The notes under the pieces: model-generated
The model's input: only the letters and a program-made list of their open reading frames with translations
Database searches by the model: none
Told to the model about the DNA's origin: nothing
In this document: positions 45,531-58,520 of the stretch, piece by piece
How positions within the stretch are numbered: the first letter of the stretch is position 1
Layout of the letters: each line of letters opens with the position of its first letter
Origin: Calliphora vicina
Lineage: Eukaryota > Arthropoda > Insecta > Diptera > Calliphoridae
Direction: 5' to 3'
Assembly (NCBI RefSeq): GCF_958450345.1
Contig: NC_088781.1
Span: forward strand, 125,376,431-125,440,430
Length of the DNA: 64,000 nt
Translations under genes and position numbers: made by a program

Positions 45531-47345
45531 GAGATTTCTTCTCAATTTTCTATAATTTCATTATAAATTTTCTTATTAGAAACTATTAATAACATTTAAA
45601 GGCCATTTATTTTAAAAAATTACTTTGACCTTCCACATTTTAAAACAATAGCTAGCATTTAACCAGCACCAAAAAATTTCACTTTACATTAACCGTTTAT
45701 ATAATTCTAAAATAATTAACGCATTTTCAAAAAAACAGTTTATATTAATATAAAGACTATATTGAACAGAAAAAAAACTGCATGAATTGCAAGCTGAAAA
45801 ACCAAACCATAAAAAAGTCAGCCAAAATAACCTTGTCCCAAAACAACTATTTTTTTTTTTAAAAAAAATTTTGTTTGAGTTGCTGCAATTTTTTTTAGTT
45901 TTATTTTATTTTTTCTTAATTAAAGACACGCAACAACTTGAAATTTATGAAATACGTATGAATAAACGAATTGCAATACAATGTTGTATGTAGTTGTAGG
46001 TTTACAAACAAGACCGAATGCAACCAAAATGCAATAAAGGTTTTTTTTCAGTTAAAAACTTATGAATATATGAGGCAAGACCTGGTGTACATGTATGTTT
46101 TTCCAAGCATATGCTGCTCTAGAGCAGCGTAATAATAATGTTTAATTTAAAATACAAGAATCTAAAGTGGCCAAATGGAGTAAAATCAGCCGGAGCAGCA
46201 GCAACTTACTGCAAAATAAAAAGCCACCCATTGCAATATTTTTATTAACCAGTTTTGTTATTTTTGCATTTAACAAGACAGACAATACTGGTTGGTTGGT
46301 TGGTTGGTTGCTGGGTAAATAAGTTGGTTGGTCTTACCATAATGGTCTGTCCGTTTGTCTGTCTTTTACCCACTGCAAATAGTTGCTGCTGCTTGATATG
46401 GAAAGACTGTAAATGGCTGTGAGATCTAAACGCAGGCGCACTGACGGAAACCTAAATATATAAAAGAAATGTTACGCATGCGCGGTTTAAACTCTTAACT
46501 CTATATGAGCCTTAGCAAAGTTGAGTTAAAAGCAAGTCCTATAATGATGAAGAGGGTTTGTATGTTCAGCGGGTGTTGGTTTTATTAGCGTTGCAGTTGG
46601 TTGCATTTTCCTCCACCATCATCTTCTACAAAATGCTGTTAATTGTTTGGAGTGTGGAGTATTAGGCCTGTTAGGGGTAAAGGAGGAAAGTTGCTTAGTT
46701 TTGTTTTTTTCTTTGGGTTCACAACCTGCTTTGCATGCTCTATTGCCTGGTGGTTGGTGTCGACTGCAACAACATGTTTTCGTAACACACAATCACAGTT
46801 TTTGGCCAACATATATTCACAAACAGCAGCCGAAGGTCTTTGTTTGTGGCAACTCACAACTTTATTTGGTACACGGCGGCAAGACACAGGAAAATATGAA
46901 TGTTTCTTTTTGAAATTTAGGAATTAAACGGCTAAACACCCTACAAAAGAGATTTGAGAAGTCAATTGTTTACTTTATATATCCCAGGTAATCAAGCGGG
47001 AAGTCAATTGTCACTTTAGAGTCTCTAAGTAACCTATAGTGAAGTCACTTTATGTTATGTCATCCACCAGATTTAATATATTGAAGAGTTGTAGGAGGAA
47101 GGTTTGTTTACAAGCAATTGGTTATTGGACCTGTCTTTTTAAGCCACAAATTGTTCTTGTAGTGTTCTACAATATTCGTCTATGTTGCTGGCAACATTTC
47201 AAACAATTTCATTTGTTGTTTATATTGTTTTGGTAAGTGATTGCGTATGACTTTTATTCAAATTAAATTTTATTTTGTGTTGGCGTTAATAGTGCTGATG
47301 CTGGTAATTGTGGTTAAAGTTGTTAGGCAGACATTTTATTTAAAT
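45531..47345. other. Mostly unique spacer with a higher-complexity block
   Basis: 46.07-46.93 kb is less AT-rich than its surroundings. It contains a perfect 16-bp palindrome GCTGCTCTAGAGCAGC (46113-46128), four GGTT-type repeats (46289-46312), a TATA-like TATATAAAAG near 46456, and overlapping frames on both strands (46639-46927) without known domains. A lone CTGGCAACATTT near 47188 resembles half a GCAACATGTTGC palindrome. It could be an enhancer, a non-coding exon or a promoter; none is proven. Confidence 0.4.
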
Positions 47346-47359
47346 AAAAAATTTATTAT

Positions 47360-49320
47360 TTTTTTATTCGGCTGTGCCGAATCTTATATACCCTTCAACA
47401 AATTATACTTCAAAATAAAAATTTTAAATATTTTTAGGTAAACAAATTTTATTTTTTTTCCAATTGTTTTTTTTCATTATTTGAAAAAAAAAATAAAATT
47501 TTTTTTTTGAAATTTTAACATTTAAAAAATTTGTTTTTGAAATTTGAAAATTTTTTTTCCTATTTTTTTAGTACATATTTAGCGGCAAAAACTTTTGGTG
47601 AAAAAAATATTCGGGTTAAAAAATATTTTTTCCGATTTTGACCCATTGTGGATTCAACTTACTATGGTCTTATATACGTCGCACAGTGGCTCATTTTCGT
47701 TTCTCATCGGCCAAAACTCTGTAACTTTTGAACCGATAGAGATATTTTGTGAACAGATAACTTCTTGAGTTTTTCTCCAGTTTTAATTTCATTAAAATCG
47801 GTTCAGCAGTTGTTGCGCAATTTAAGGTTAAAGTTGAACTTTTAATTTTTGTATAGCATTTAGTATGAAAATGCAAATTTTTTGTTTTTTGAATCAGCTA
47901 TACTTATGAAAAAAGTTATCAGTAGATAAAAGCAAGTAAGGAAGTATGTTCGGCTAATTATGGACCGACATCATAAAATTTGGTGACATTATGATGTTTG
48001 TCAAATCTATAGTCATATGAAGCCAACTCTTCTTTATTCATTTCATTCGCAAATCTTAATGGAAACTTTTTTGTTCCGTTTTCTCAAATTGTGCCAATAG
48101 CACGAATTCTATTTTCCTTGAGATCGACCAAGATAATACAACTAGTAAAAACGTTATCAAAAAATACCTCTCCTTTTTCTCAAGTAATTTTGTTTACTAC
48201 TTTTGACCCTAAGGGATCAATAAAATTTGCCTCCGATTTTCTACAATATAAATCGTAAGTGTAGCAATATCCGTTTTTTGACATTGACTTTAACGCAATT
48301 TCCATGCCAATATCTTTATCATAAGACCACTATAAATCCTCTCTGGGTTATTTGTTATATCAAATCAATATCAGTGCACCCATATATTTTTTTAAGTCTA
48401 GTCTAAACACCTAAATGTTGTCTGTCACATCTCTCGGTAAGTTGTCAGCTGTCATGTTCTCATCACCACCATCTGTTAATTGATTGCGAAATCATAAAAA
48501 GAATCACTGTCACTATGTTCGAATATTGCTTTTATATTTCTGTAAACATAACAGTGTTGGCAAAATTTGTATATGGATTCCGCCAATGTACTCAATTGAG
48601 TACAGTTATATTTAAAATGCGATAACTTTGTAAAAGTAAATGGCAGACAATTTATTTTTACATATTTTATAAATAGAAATGCTTTCTTTTAGAAAATAAA
48701 ATAAAAATTAGCAACACATTAAAAGCTAAAAAAAAACGGAAAATCTGTGCTTATCTCGCCACACCAATTTTCTATAAGTTTAAGAGTCTATTTTTTGACA
48801 GCTGATACGTATAAAGTCAGATTTTTTGTATTATTTTAGCGGAAGCAGGTTCCTTTTAAGCTAAAAACGCGAAAAAATCACAAAAACTTTTAAAATTTCA
48901 AAAGTATCGCCTAATATTTAGCTGTACTCAATTGAGTACAGCCGCGATTTCAGTCATTTTCAATAGGCTTCGTTGTACTTTGCGCCAGTCATATGAACAG
49001 GTTAAAAAAAATAGAAAAAAAATTGGCAGTAATTTCATTCAAATGAGAAAAGTGTTCAACAAACAGGTCAATAAGTATATATAGGCTTAAAGAGGACACT
49101 TTGGCCTTTCTCCTGGTAGTAAAATTTGTTTAACCCCTTTTGACCCTAAGCACTTTTATTCCACTGAAATTCAAATTTGACTAAAATATAGTACCTGTGA
49201 AGCATTCAGCATTCTCCCTTATATGTATGTGTAGATAGCCTAGTCCCTTGCCTCCATTTTCCATATAGTATACAATTCAGACAAATGGGTTTTATTGTCT
49301 AATAGAGTGGTGGTACATTG
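47360..49320. mobile_element. Mosaic of degenerate INE-1-like and unclassified repeats
   Basis: 47368-47460 repeats the head of the 8.24-kb element (TTCGGCTGTGCCGAATCTTA, then ATACCCTTCA and TTCAAAATAA...TTTTTAGGTAAACAAA), followed by ATTCGGGTTAAAAAATATTTTTTCCGATT as in that element. A second head-like start (AGCAAGTAAGGAAGTATGTT, CGGC) is at 47931. The palindrome TGTACTCAATTGAGTACA occurs at 48587-48604 and 48923-48940. No ORF is seen. Confidence 0.5.
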
Positions 49321-49424
49321 CCCAAATACCCTAATAATCTTTCAAATGTAATTAAATTTAAAAAATATACACAATTCTACATTATTTGTATTAAAATCTT
49401 TATAAAAATATTACCCATAGAAAA

Positions 49425-49990
49425 CATATCAAGATAAATAATCAAGTTTTCAATAGAAAACTAAAAAAATAAACAAGTTTTCTCTAGAAAACTAGTTAAA
49501 TAAACAAGTTTTCTTTTAAAAACTTGTAAAATAAACAAGTTTTCTATAGAAAACAAGTAAAATAGACCAGTTTTCTATAGAAAACTAGTAAAATAAACAT
49601 GTTTTCTATAGAAAACTAGTAAAATAAACAAGTTTTCTATAGAAAACTAGTAAAATAAACAAGTTTTCTATAGAAAACTAGTAAAATAAACAAGTTTTCT
49701 ATAGAAAACTAGTCAAATAAACAAGTTTTCTATAGAAAACTAGTAAAATAAACAAGTTTTCTATAGAAAACTAGTCAAATAAACCAATTTTCTATAGAAA
49801 ACTAGTCAAATAAACAAATTTTCTATAGAAAAACAGTTTTCTATAGAAAACTGGTCAACTATAAAAAATTGGTTAAACAAATAATATTTCTATACAAAGC
49901 TTGTTTGTTTGGCAAATTTTCTGTAGAAAACTAAAATTTTTACCAATTTTTCTATTAAAAATTGTTGGTCAAACAAATGTTTCCATAGAA
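49425..49990. repeat. 31-bp palindromic repeat, left (forward) arm
   Basis: About 14 tandem units of 31 bp, each with the perfect 18-bp palindrome AGTTTTCTATAGAAAACT and the linker AGTAAAATAAACA. Palindromes start every 31 bp between about 49540 and 49820, nearly identical in the centre and degenerate at the edges. Confidence 0.95.
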
Positions 49991-50868
49991 AATTTTCTAT
50001 ATAGATTATTTTTTATTAAATTAGCCTGTAAAGCTATTTATTAAACCAAATAGTTATAAATAAACATTTAATTTAACAAAAAATAACATGATACACTTCA
50101 TCAGCATTAGTTTAAGTAAAATGTGTTCCTTATCTTGCTAACATCGTTATAAATGATCAATGGTTTCACATACTCGGCTACTCCGTTGCTATAATTTTTT
50201 TGTTGTTTATTGTCTTTTTCCATACGACTCCTTTAATGTACAATCAATATTCTTGATCTTAAATGCTAAACTTGAGAACTAAAGAGCGTTTTTTGTTTTG
50301 TTGTTGTTTGTATTTCATACTTATTTTTGCGCTTCACCAGAAATTCAGCGAAGCAAAAGAAATCAATTTCAAGGATTTATGTCTTATTTTTTTTGTTGTT
50401 TTTGTATCTCTGCTTTTGTTTTCAATGTCTTCTATGAGAGTTTCTTTAAGCAAGAATACAAAATAATAATATAAAATAAAATAATACCTCTATAGAAGAC
50501 CAAGAAAGAGCTCTAACTTAAAGTTAAGAACAGAGAAACCGACAAGAATAAATAAAAAAGATCTGCTTTATTATTTAAAGATTCTTGAGAAGACGAAAGG
50601 CACAAGAAGTTTTTTGTTGTGATTTAGAAATAGTTTCAAGGTTATTTGTTGATGAACTTTTTTTTTTGTTTTTTTCTGATTTGAAATTTATTTTTAGTTT
50701 GGTTATTTATAATGTTGATTTTTTAGCCTTTATTGGAAGTATGAATCAGCTTTTAATTGAAATTCAATTAATTTTAAAGAATTTTTTTCAAATGAGATAA
50801 ATTTTAATCTATATATATAAAACTAATAGTATATACATACCTACATTAGGTTGACAGACGTTTGACAA
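49991..50868. other. Spacer between inverted 31-bp arrays
   Basis: About 880 bp without repeat units. Short frames at 50263-50466 and 50585-50800 have no recognisable domain. Confidence 0.5.
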
Positions 50869-51690
50869 ACAAATTTTCTATAGAAAACTTGCTTATTTGT
50901 CTTGTTTTCTATAGAAAACTGGTTTATTTGTCTATTTTTTTTATTGGAAAGCTGTTGTTTGACTAATTTTCCATAGAAAACTTGTTTGTTTGACTAGTTT
51001 TGTATAGAAAATTTTATTTTTTGACTAGTTTTCTATAGTAAACTTGATTATTTGATTAGTTTTCTATAGAAAACTTGTTTATTTAACTGGTTTTCTATAA
51101 AAACTTGTTTATTTGACTGTTTTTCTATAGAAAATTTGTTTGTTTTGGCTATTTTTCTACAGAAAACTTGTTTATTTGGCTAGTTTTCTATAGAGAACTT
51201 GTTTATTTCTCTTGTTTTCTATAGAAAACTGGTTTATTTGACTGATCTTCTATAGAAAACTTGTTTATTTAACTAGTTTCTACAGAAAACTTCTTTAGTT
51301 AACTAATTTTCTATAGGAAACTTTGTTTATTTGACTAGTTTTCAGTTGATTGACTAATTTTCCATAGAAAACTTGTTTATTTGACTAGTTTTGTATAGAA
51401 AACTTGTTTATTTAACTAACTTTCTATAGAAAACTTGTTTATTTGACTAGTTTTCTACAGAATTTTTGTTATTTGAAAGTTTTCTATAGAAAACTTGTTT
51501 ATTTGACTAGTTTTTTACAGAAATTTTGTTATTTGACTAGTTTTCTATAGAAAACTTGTTTATTTGACTAAGTTTTTATAGAAAAATTGCTTCTTTTACT
51601 AATTTTCTATATAACTTCTTTGTTTAACTATTTTTCTATTGAGAAGTTCTTTGTTTAACTAATTTTATATAAAAAGCTTGTTTGCTTTCC
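50869..51690. repeat. 31-bp palindromic repeat, right (inverted) arm
   Basis: About 24 units of TTTTCTATAGAAAACTTGTT with the linker TATTTGACTAG, the reverse complement of the left-arm unit with its AAACAAG flank. Units are more diverged than in the left arm. Together the arms form a 2.3-kb inverted structure. Confidence 0.95.
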
Positions 51691-51839
51691 GTAGAAAAGT
51701 GGTTTTCTGTAGAAATATTGCCTATTAGACTATACTTTTTAATAAAAAATTGTATTTATTTCTGTAATTGCACATTTTTTAGAGATATTGTCTGCTGCAG
51801 TCTGTTTTCAGAATCCGACAAATTACTTACAAACATGAT

Positions 51840-52040
51840 TTATGCATCAATATATCGAATCCCGGTTCGGTTGGCCTACCTCGATTTTTTTCACCTGACA
51901 TTTTTTTAACCAAAATTTTTTTTCACCAAAAAATGTTCCTAAAATTTTTTAACAACAATTGATTCCAAATTTATCTTAAAATATGATTTTGCGAAGGGTA
52001 TACAAAACTCCTCACAGCCGAATATAGAACTCTTACTTGT
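51840..52040. mobile_element. INE-1-like end, inverted orientation
   Basis: GAAGGGTATACAAAACTCCT, then CACAGCCGAATATAGAACTC and TTACTTG, is the inverse of the head found at 8.24 kb (AAGTAAG...TATATTCGGCTGTG...TATACCCTTC). The body upstream is decayed. Confidence 0.55.
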
Positions 52041-54065
52041 TTTATAGAAAAATGTTAAACACACAGATTTTATAGAAGCAAACCTTTTCAAACAGAAAAT
52101 TTTTTAAGGAAAATTTGGAGAAACAATAATTTTTCTACAGAACTTTTTTAAATTTTCGTTTTTCTTGATACCTTTCAAGAAATTAATTCTATAAAAAATT
52201 AATCCCAGATTCTCCCCAATCTTAAATAAGAATCTCTATCATACTTCTTTTATCTCTTGTAAAATGTATAATCTCAAAAATAAGACTCCATTTGACTTAA
52301 ATACAAGAAGACTCTTCTTTCTTCTAACAAACACTTTTATCATAAAAAGAAGTAAAGGAAAGAAAGCCAACAACTCTCACACACACTTCTACACTCACTA
52401 AGTAGTAAAAAAAACCCAAAGAATGGTAAATAAAACAGCTAAGAAACGAAAGAAGAAGAGGTTATTTGCGGTTATTGACTTTGTCTCGTTTAAATGACCT
52501 TGCCCGAAAAATAGCGTGAATACTACTCGTATACAAAAAGAAGAAGAAAAAAACAAAAACACACACTCTCCAACTATAAAAAAACAACAAAAAAACAAAC
52601 AAACAGAATTAAAAGAAAACAAACTAAATATTCTCTGTTATTATACATGTATGTAAGTTTGTGTGTATGAAATGTATGTGTTTGTTTTTATTTATTTTGG
52701 AAAAACGGGAAATTTTCTTTCGTGTTTTTGATGTTGTTGTTTTTGTAGTGAAGATTGTGGTTGTTGTTGTTGTGTGTGCAAAGAAATGTAAGCAAGAAGA
52801 ACAAAATCTAAAACAGAGATAAACGAAGTCAAGTACTAAAAAGAAATTTAAAGAAAACTCTTAAAAAAAAACTTGCCTTGCAACTTTATACGACTGCATT
52901 TACTCTAGAGATCAGGGATGTGAAAGTACTATGGCAAATTGTACCAAGGTAAGTTTTCAATTGTACTTTTTAGGTCATATTTCAAAAATGTTCTTATAGA
53001 AAATTAAAAACACTCAACAATTTTGCCATAAAATATGTAAATTAAAGGAAAATTAAAAAAAAAAAAATGGAAAATTTGAGAATGTCTCGGATATCATTAC
53101 CAGAATTTTGTCACTCCTAAAATTTGAACTGTACCCAAGAACAACAACAATTGTAACAACTTTTTATCACTGCTCGGTATCTTTTTTTTTTTGTAAAATC
53201 TAAGAAAAATGTATAACAAAACCAAACAATCATTATTTATTGTCATTGATTTTAGTTTAATGGATGGATGGACGGACGGAAAACCAACAATACAGATAAG
53301 AGAGCATAAAACAGGCAACATCATCATCATGATTATACATGATGGTGTTTATTTATTTGTTTTATTTTATCTGCTGCAGCCTGCAGCAGCTCCACCGAGC
53401 ATCTTCTCTCCATCGGCTTCATCTTCAATGTAGTTACCTACAATGTTTTTATTTTACAATATTAATGTTTTAGTACAAGTCTTTTGAACTGCTTGGACCT
53501 GGGGATTTGTAGATCATAGAACCAACGTTTAAATGTATTGTATATTTGTAGATAATGCAAGACATACATACATACATACATCCCTATAGACACGATCACA
53601 GTGCATCCCAACAATAAAAAAGGGCCATTTGTTTTTGGCTCCACAATTATGTGAATGTATGTATCTCTGAGTGAGTGAGTGATTGAGCGACTATGTGTAT
53701 CCAATAACAACATAATTTTAATGTTGTTGTTATTGTTATTTTTTATATTGCTGATGATCAAGAGATTGTTGGCCTTTTTTCTCGCTGTTTATTGTTGTTT
53801 TTATTTTATACTACATACAATTTTATTGTTGTTTTGTATTGTGTTTTTCTATAAAAGTAGTGCAATGACATTGACATCATTATTATAAAGTAAGTAAGTG
53901 TATATTGTTGTTATTTTTGTTGTGACCGTTTATTATAAGCTTTCTTTATGTGGATTTTTCTGCTGTTCGTTCGACTACAGTAAGAAAAATTAAAACAAAA
54001 TAAAGTCAATGTCATTGTTAATTAGTATAAAAAATAAACTAAAGACAAAACAAAGTTTAAAAATA
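52041..54065. other. Unique spacer with simple repeats
   Basis: GTTGTTGTTGT near 52755-52775, CATACATACATACAT at 53564-53580, GAGTGAGTGAGTGA near 53670. An interrupted palindrome CTGCTGCAG-C-CTGCAGCAG lies at 53371-53389. Open frames here are low-complexity and I call no gene. Confidence 0.45.
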
Positions 54066-57000
54066 TAGACAATTTAAATGTTTAGCAACATTTTGCCATT
54101 AATACAAAGTGAGTAAATTGTATTTTAAATTTATTTTTTAATAAAAATCTTTAAATTTGTAAAAATAAACTTAATATTAACGATTTTTCTTAAATACCAT
54201 ACAAATTTACATGTTTTTAAGGTAATAAATGTTTAACAACATGTTGCCAAGAAATGTTGCTAAGGCAAAATTTAGCAAAAGAGTGCTATATACATATTTT
54301 TAGTATTACTAAAAACTAAAATAAATTTTTACACATTTTTTTCAATGTTTAGCAACATGTTGCTAGGGAAATTTTTACCTAAAATATGAAAATAAGCACG
54401 AGTAATTTTAACACTCAACATTTTGTGTTAAATAAAATCAAAATGTCTTTATTTTTGAGTCATTAATTAATTAGCAACATGTTGCCAATGAATGTTGCTA
54501 GTGGCAAATTTATTAAAATAGTAATTTTCTTAATATTTTGTTATTCCAAAAAAAAACAACATTTAAATTTTTTATAAATTTTGTGTAAAATGTTTAGCAA
54601 CATGTTGCTAAGAAAATATTCAATATGTATATTTGATTTTATCCATCCATGTTTTTATATAGAATAAAAAATGTATATGTTTTTATGACAACTAATGTTA
54701 AGCAACATGTTGCCAAGAAATGTTGCTAAAGGATATTTTAGCTAAAGAGTGATATTTATCTTTTTATTTAGTAGAATTATTAAAAATTAAAATAAATTTT
54801 TACAAATCTTTTTCAATGTTTATCAACATGTTGCTAAGAAATTTTTACCTAAAATATGAAAACAAGTATAAGTAAGTTTAATACTCAACATTGTGTTTTA
54901 AATATAATAAAAAATTCTTTATTTTTGTGTCATTAATTATTTAGCAACATGTTGCCAATGAGTCTTGCTGAAATGTATTAAAAGAGTACTTTTCTTAATA
55001 TTTTGTTATTACAAAAAAACTAGATTTAAAATTGTTATAAATTTTGTGTAATATAATTAGCAACATGTTGCTAAGAAATTATAGCATTTGTTCTAATATA
55101 GAATAAAAAATCTATGACAACTAATGTTGAGCAACATGTTGCCATGAAATGTTGCTCAATATTATTAAATTAATTTTATTTTTAGCATTTGTTCTAATAT
55201 AGAATAAAAAATCTATGACAACTAATGTTGAGCAACATGTTGCCATGAAATGTTGCTAAGGGAAATTTTAGCTAAAGAGTGCTATATGTACATAGAGTAC
55301 ATATGTTTAGTATTACTAAAAACCAAAATAAATTTTTATAAATATTTTTCAATGTTTAGCAACATGTTGCTAAGGAAATTTTTACCCAAAATATGAAAAT
55401 AAATACGAGTAATTTTAATACTCAACATTGTGTTTTAAATAAAATAACAATTTCTTTATTTTTGTGTCATTAATTATTTAGCAACATGTGTCCAATGAAT
55501 GTTGCTAGTGGAAAATGTATTAAAATGGTAAATTTCTTAATATTTTGTTATTATGTACAAAAAAACAAGATTTTAAATTGTTATAAATTTTGAGTAATAA
55601 GTTAGCAACATGTTGCTAAGAAATTATTTACCGAAAATATTAAATAAGTAAATTTAATTTTATACTTAGCATTTGTTTTTATATAGAACAGAAAATCTGC
55701 ATGTTTTTATGACCACTAAAGTTTAGCAACATGTTGCCATGAAATGTTGCTAACTGAAAATTTAACAAAAGAGTTTCACATAAGTACATATTTGTATTAT
55801 TAATAAAAATAAAATGATTTTTAAAATTTAATTTAAAGTTTAGCAACATGTTGCTAATGAAAATTTTACCTAAATATGTAAAAATGTAAAATAATCTCAA
55901 AACTCAGCATATTTTCTTAAACATAATAAAAATTTCATCCATTTCTGTGTTACTAATTGTTTAGCAACATGTTGCCAAGAAATGTGGCTAACAAAATTAT
56001 TATAAAATGTTACCAAGATATTTTTTTAGTTTGTGTAATTATAGTTTTAGGTGTTAAAAATAGCAGAGAATAGCTTAGCAACATGTTGCTAAGAAAATAT
56101 TTATTAAATCGGTGTAAATGTTTAAATTAAGTATTCAAAATTGGTTCATTCAAAAATATTGTTTAAATAAATTAAAAATTTAAGAATTTATATTTCAGTT
56201 AATGTTTAGCAACATGTTGCAAAAGAAATTTTATTCAACTAGAAGTACATGAAATGGTTTGAAAATATCTAAAAATAAATAAACCTTGCTGAATTAACAA
56301 TTTAAAACATAAAAATGGTTTAGCAACATGTTGATAAGTATATTTAACCTTCACAAGTTTAAATTGTTACATTTCAGCTTCTCTTATGTTTATAAGTATA
56401 AAAATTTTTTGCTTAACAACAAGTAGCTGAGAAATATTTTCTATAAAATAAATTACAAATAAGTTTAATAGTGTATTTTATAACAAATAATGACAATTTT
56501 TATAATAGATAAAAAATATAATTTTAAAGTTTAGCAACATGTTGCTAGGAAAATTTTTCTCCACCCTTAATATACCTAATTAAACTTTCAGAGCTTAAAA
56601 TTGCTAAAAAGTAGCTTTGTATTGCCTTTCAAATACATAAAAATGTAGCTTAGCAACATGTTGCTAAGAAAATTTTAATAGAAAATTGGGTAAAATTTAC
56701 TTATTTCCATACATTTTAATATTTGCTTTAATTATTTAACAAAAGAATAAATTTTTTGCACACGATGCACTTTTTTTCTTTCATAATTTATTAAAAAAAA
56801 AGTTTAGCAACATGTTGATAAAATTTTTTTTTTTTAATTTTGAAATTAAATAAAATCAACATGTTTTTGTTTGTTAGCAACCTTTATTTTAAAATATTAA
56901 AACTATTTATGTCTTAGCAACATGTTGCTAAGGAATTAATTTTAATAAATACAGAAAACATTTACTTTTTTGCATACAATATAACAATTTATGCAGAAAA

Positions 57001-57480
57001 ATTAACTTAATATTAAATTTTTTCTATATTTTAATTACATTTTTGTTTAGCAACATGTTGCTAAGATTTATTTTGTTATATTTGTAACAAAACCTTTCTA
57101 TGGTATAGAATTTAGCATAATTTTCTTTAATGAAATTAAATCAACATGTTTTTGTTTGTTAACAGCCTTTATTTTATAATATTTAAAGTATTTATGTCTT
57201 AGCAACATGTTGCTAAGGAATAAGTTTTAATAAATACAGAAAACATTTACTTTTTCGTATATAATATATGTTTTTAAACACAAAAATTAACTTAATATTA
57301 TATTTTGTGTCATAATTTAATTACACTCTTATTTTGCAACATGTTGCTAAGCTTTATTTATGTTCTGTAGCAAAACCTTTCAATATTATAGAATTTAGCC
57401 TAATTTTCTTTAAAACCTAAAACTTTCTTGCATTAAAATTATAATTAACATTATATTTGCAACATGTTGCATTCCCCTGC
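54066..57480. repeat. GCAACATGTTGC domain 5, ~490-bp higher-order repeat
   Basis: About 26 copies. The class CAACATGTTGCCAAGAAATG, followed by TTGCTAAGG...GAGTGCTATA, starts near 54237, 54703, 55232 and 55726 (steps about 466-529). Four palindromes fall in each unit, about 115-125 bp apart. From 56.8 to 57.4 kb a different unit of about 280 bp repeats (TTTATGTCTTAGCAACATG at 56909 and 57193). Confidence 0.95.
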
Positions 57481-58520
57481 ACAAATTAAAGCAACAACAT
57501 TAAAAAACTACATCTTTTTTTTTATTAAAAACCAGTTTTTATACTCTTTTTGGTAAGTATGACTTAAATACAGAGGTAGAAAAAGTAGCGGAAAAAGAGG
57601 AAACTAACCTAAAAAAAACTTACAGCAACAACAACGAAATAAACAGTTATTCAGCAACAGCAACAACAACAACAACAAATGCATTACATTGCAAGACAAC
57701 AACCAACTACATAAAGTTTTTTTTTTGTTTTGTTTGTGTTTTTTTAGCGAAAAAGTTACACTTTGCCAACCAGCCAGTTTTTTTGTATTTTAAACCAGCG
57801 ATTCTTCAGTTTCTTCTTCATACATATTATTTCAATTCAGTTCAGTTCACTTCTACAAATGCGTGTTGGTTATGAGATACAAAAAAAACAGCAACAAAAT
57901 CGCAACAAATTGCACGAACTAACAATAATGCCACAGTCATATTGAAGTCAGCCAGAGGAGAAATAAAAAAAAAACATTCGTGTGCAATTTTTTGTTGCTG
58001 TGGCATGGTTTTAGTGTCAGGCAACATTATTCATTACAATTTAAATGCAACACACAAAATTTAATGTTTAAAGTTGAGTTTTTTTTTTTGTTATTTTTGT
58101 TCCGAGGTTGTGGGTTTATTGTGTTGGCTTGTTTTTGCTGTTGTTCATCTCTTATAATGGATCCTTATGAAAGAAAACAATGAGGAAATATTTGTAACTG
58201 CAACAGCAACAATAAAATAAATAAAATAGTTTTACACTTTTGCATTAAATTTACATTTAAAATTTATTGTCATTGTGTTTAATATTTGACAAACGAAAAA
58301 AATAAAATAACAACGCTGTGCATTGAAAATGATTAACAATGTATACAAATGTTGATGAGTCATGAGTTGTAATGGAAAAAAATTTAAATTTTATTTTTTT
58401 GGAAATATAAAATTAGAGCAGTCAGCAAAGTAATCACAGTTCATAATTTCTCTAAAAAATGTGAGATTTTGTTGTTATATTTAATAAAAAAAACTAGGTT
58501 TGTTAAGGTAGCTTTAAGTT
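57481..58520. other. Unique spacer with CAACAA block
   Basis: No palindrome copies. The plus strand has CAGCAACAACAACGAAAT and CAACAACAACAACAACAAAT near 57623-57680, as in fly leaders or enhancers. Short frames on both strands (57763-58183) have no recognisable domain. Confidence 0.4.

Noticed and set aside
46639..46927. Overlapping 82-94-codon frames on both strands
   Set aside because: No family recognised and no splice or start context; kept only as a higher-complexity island.
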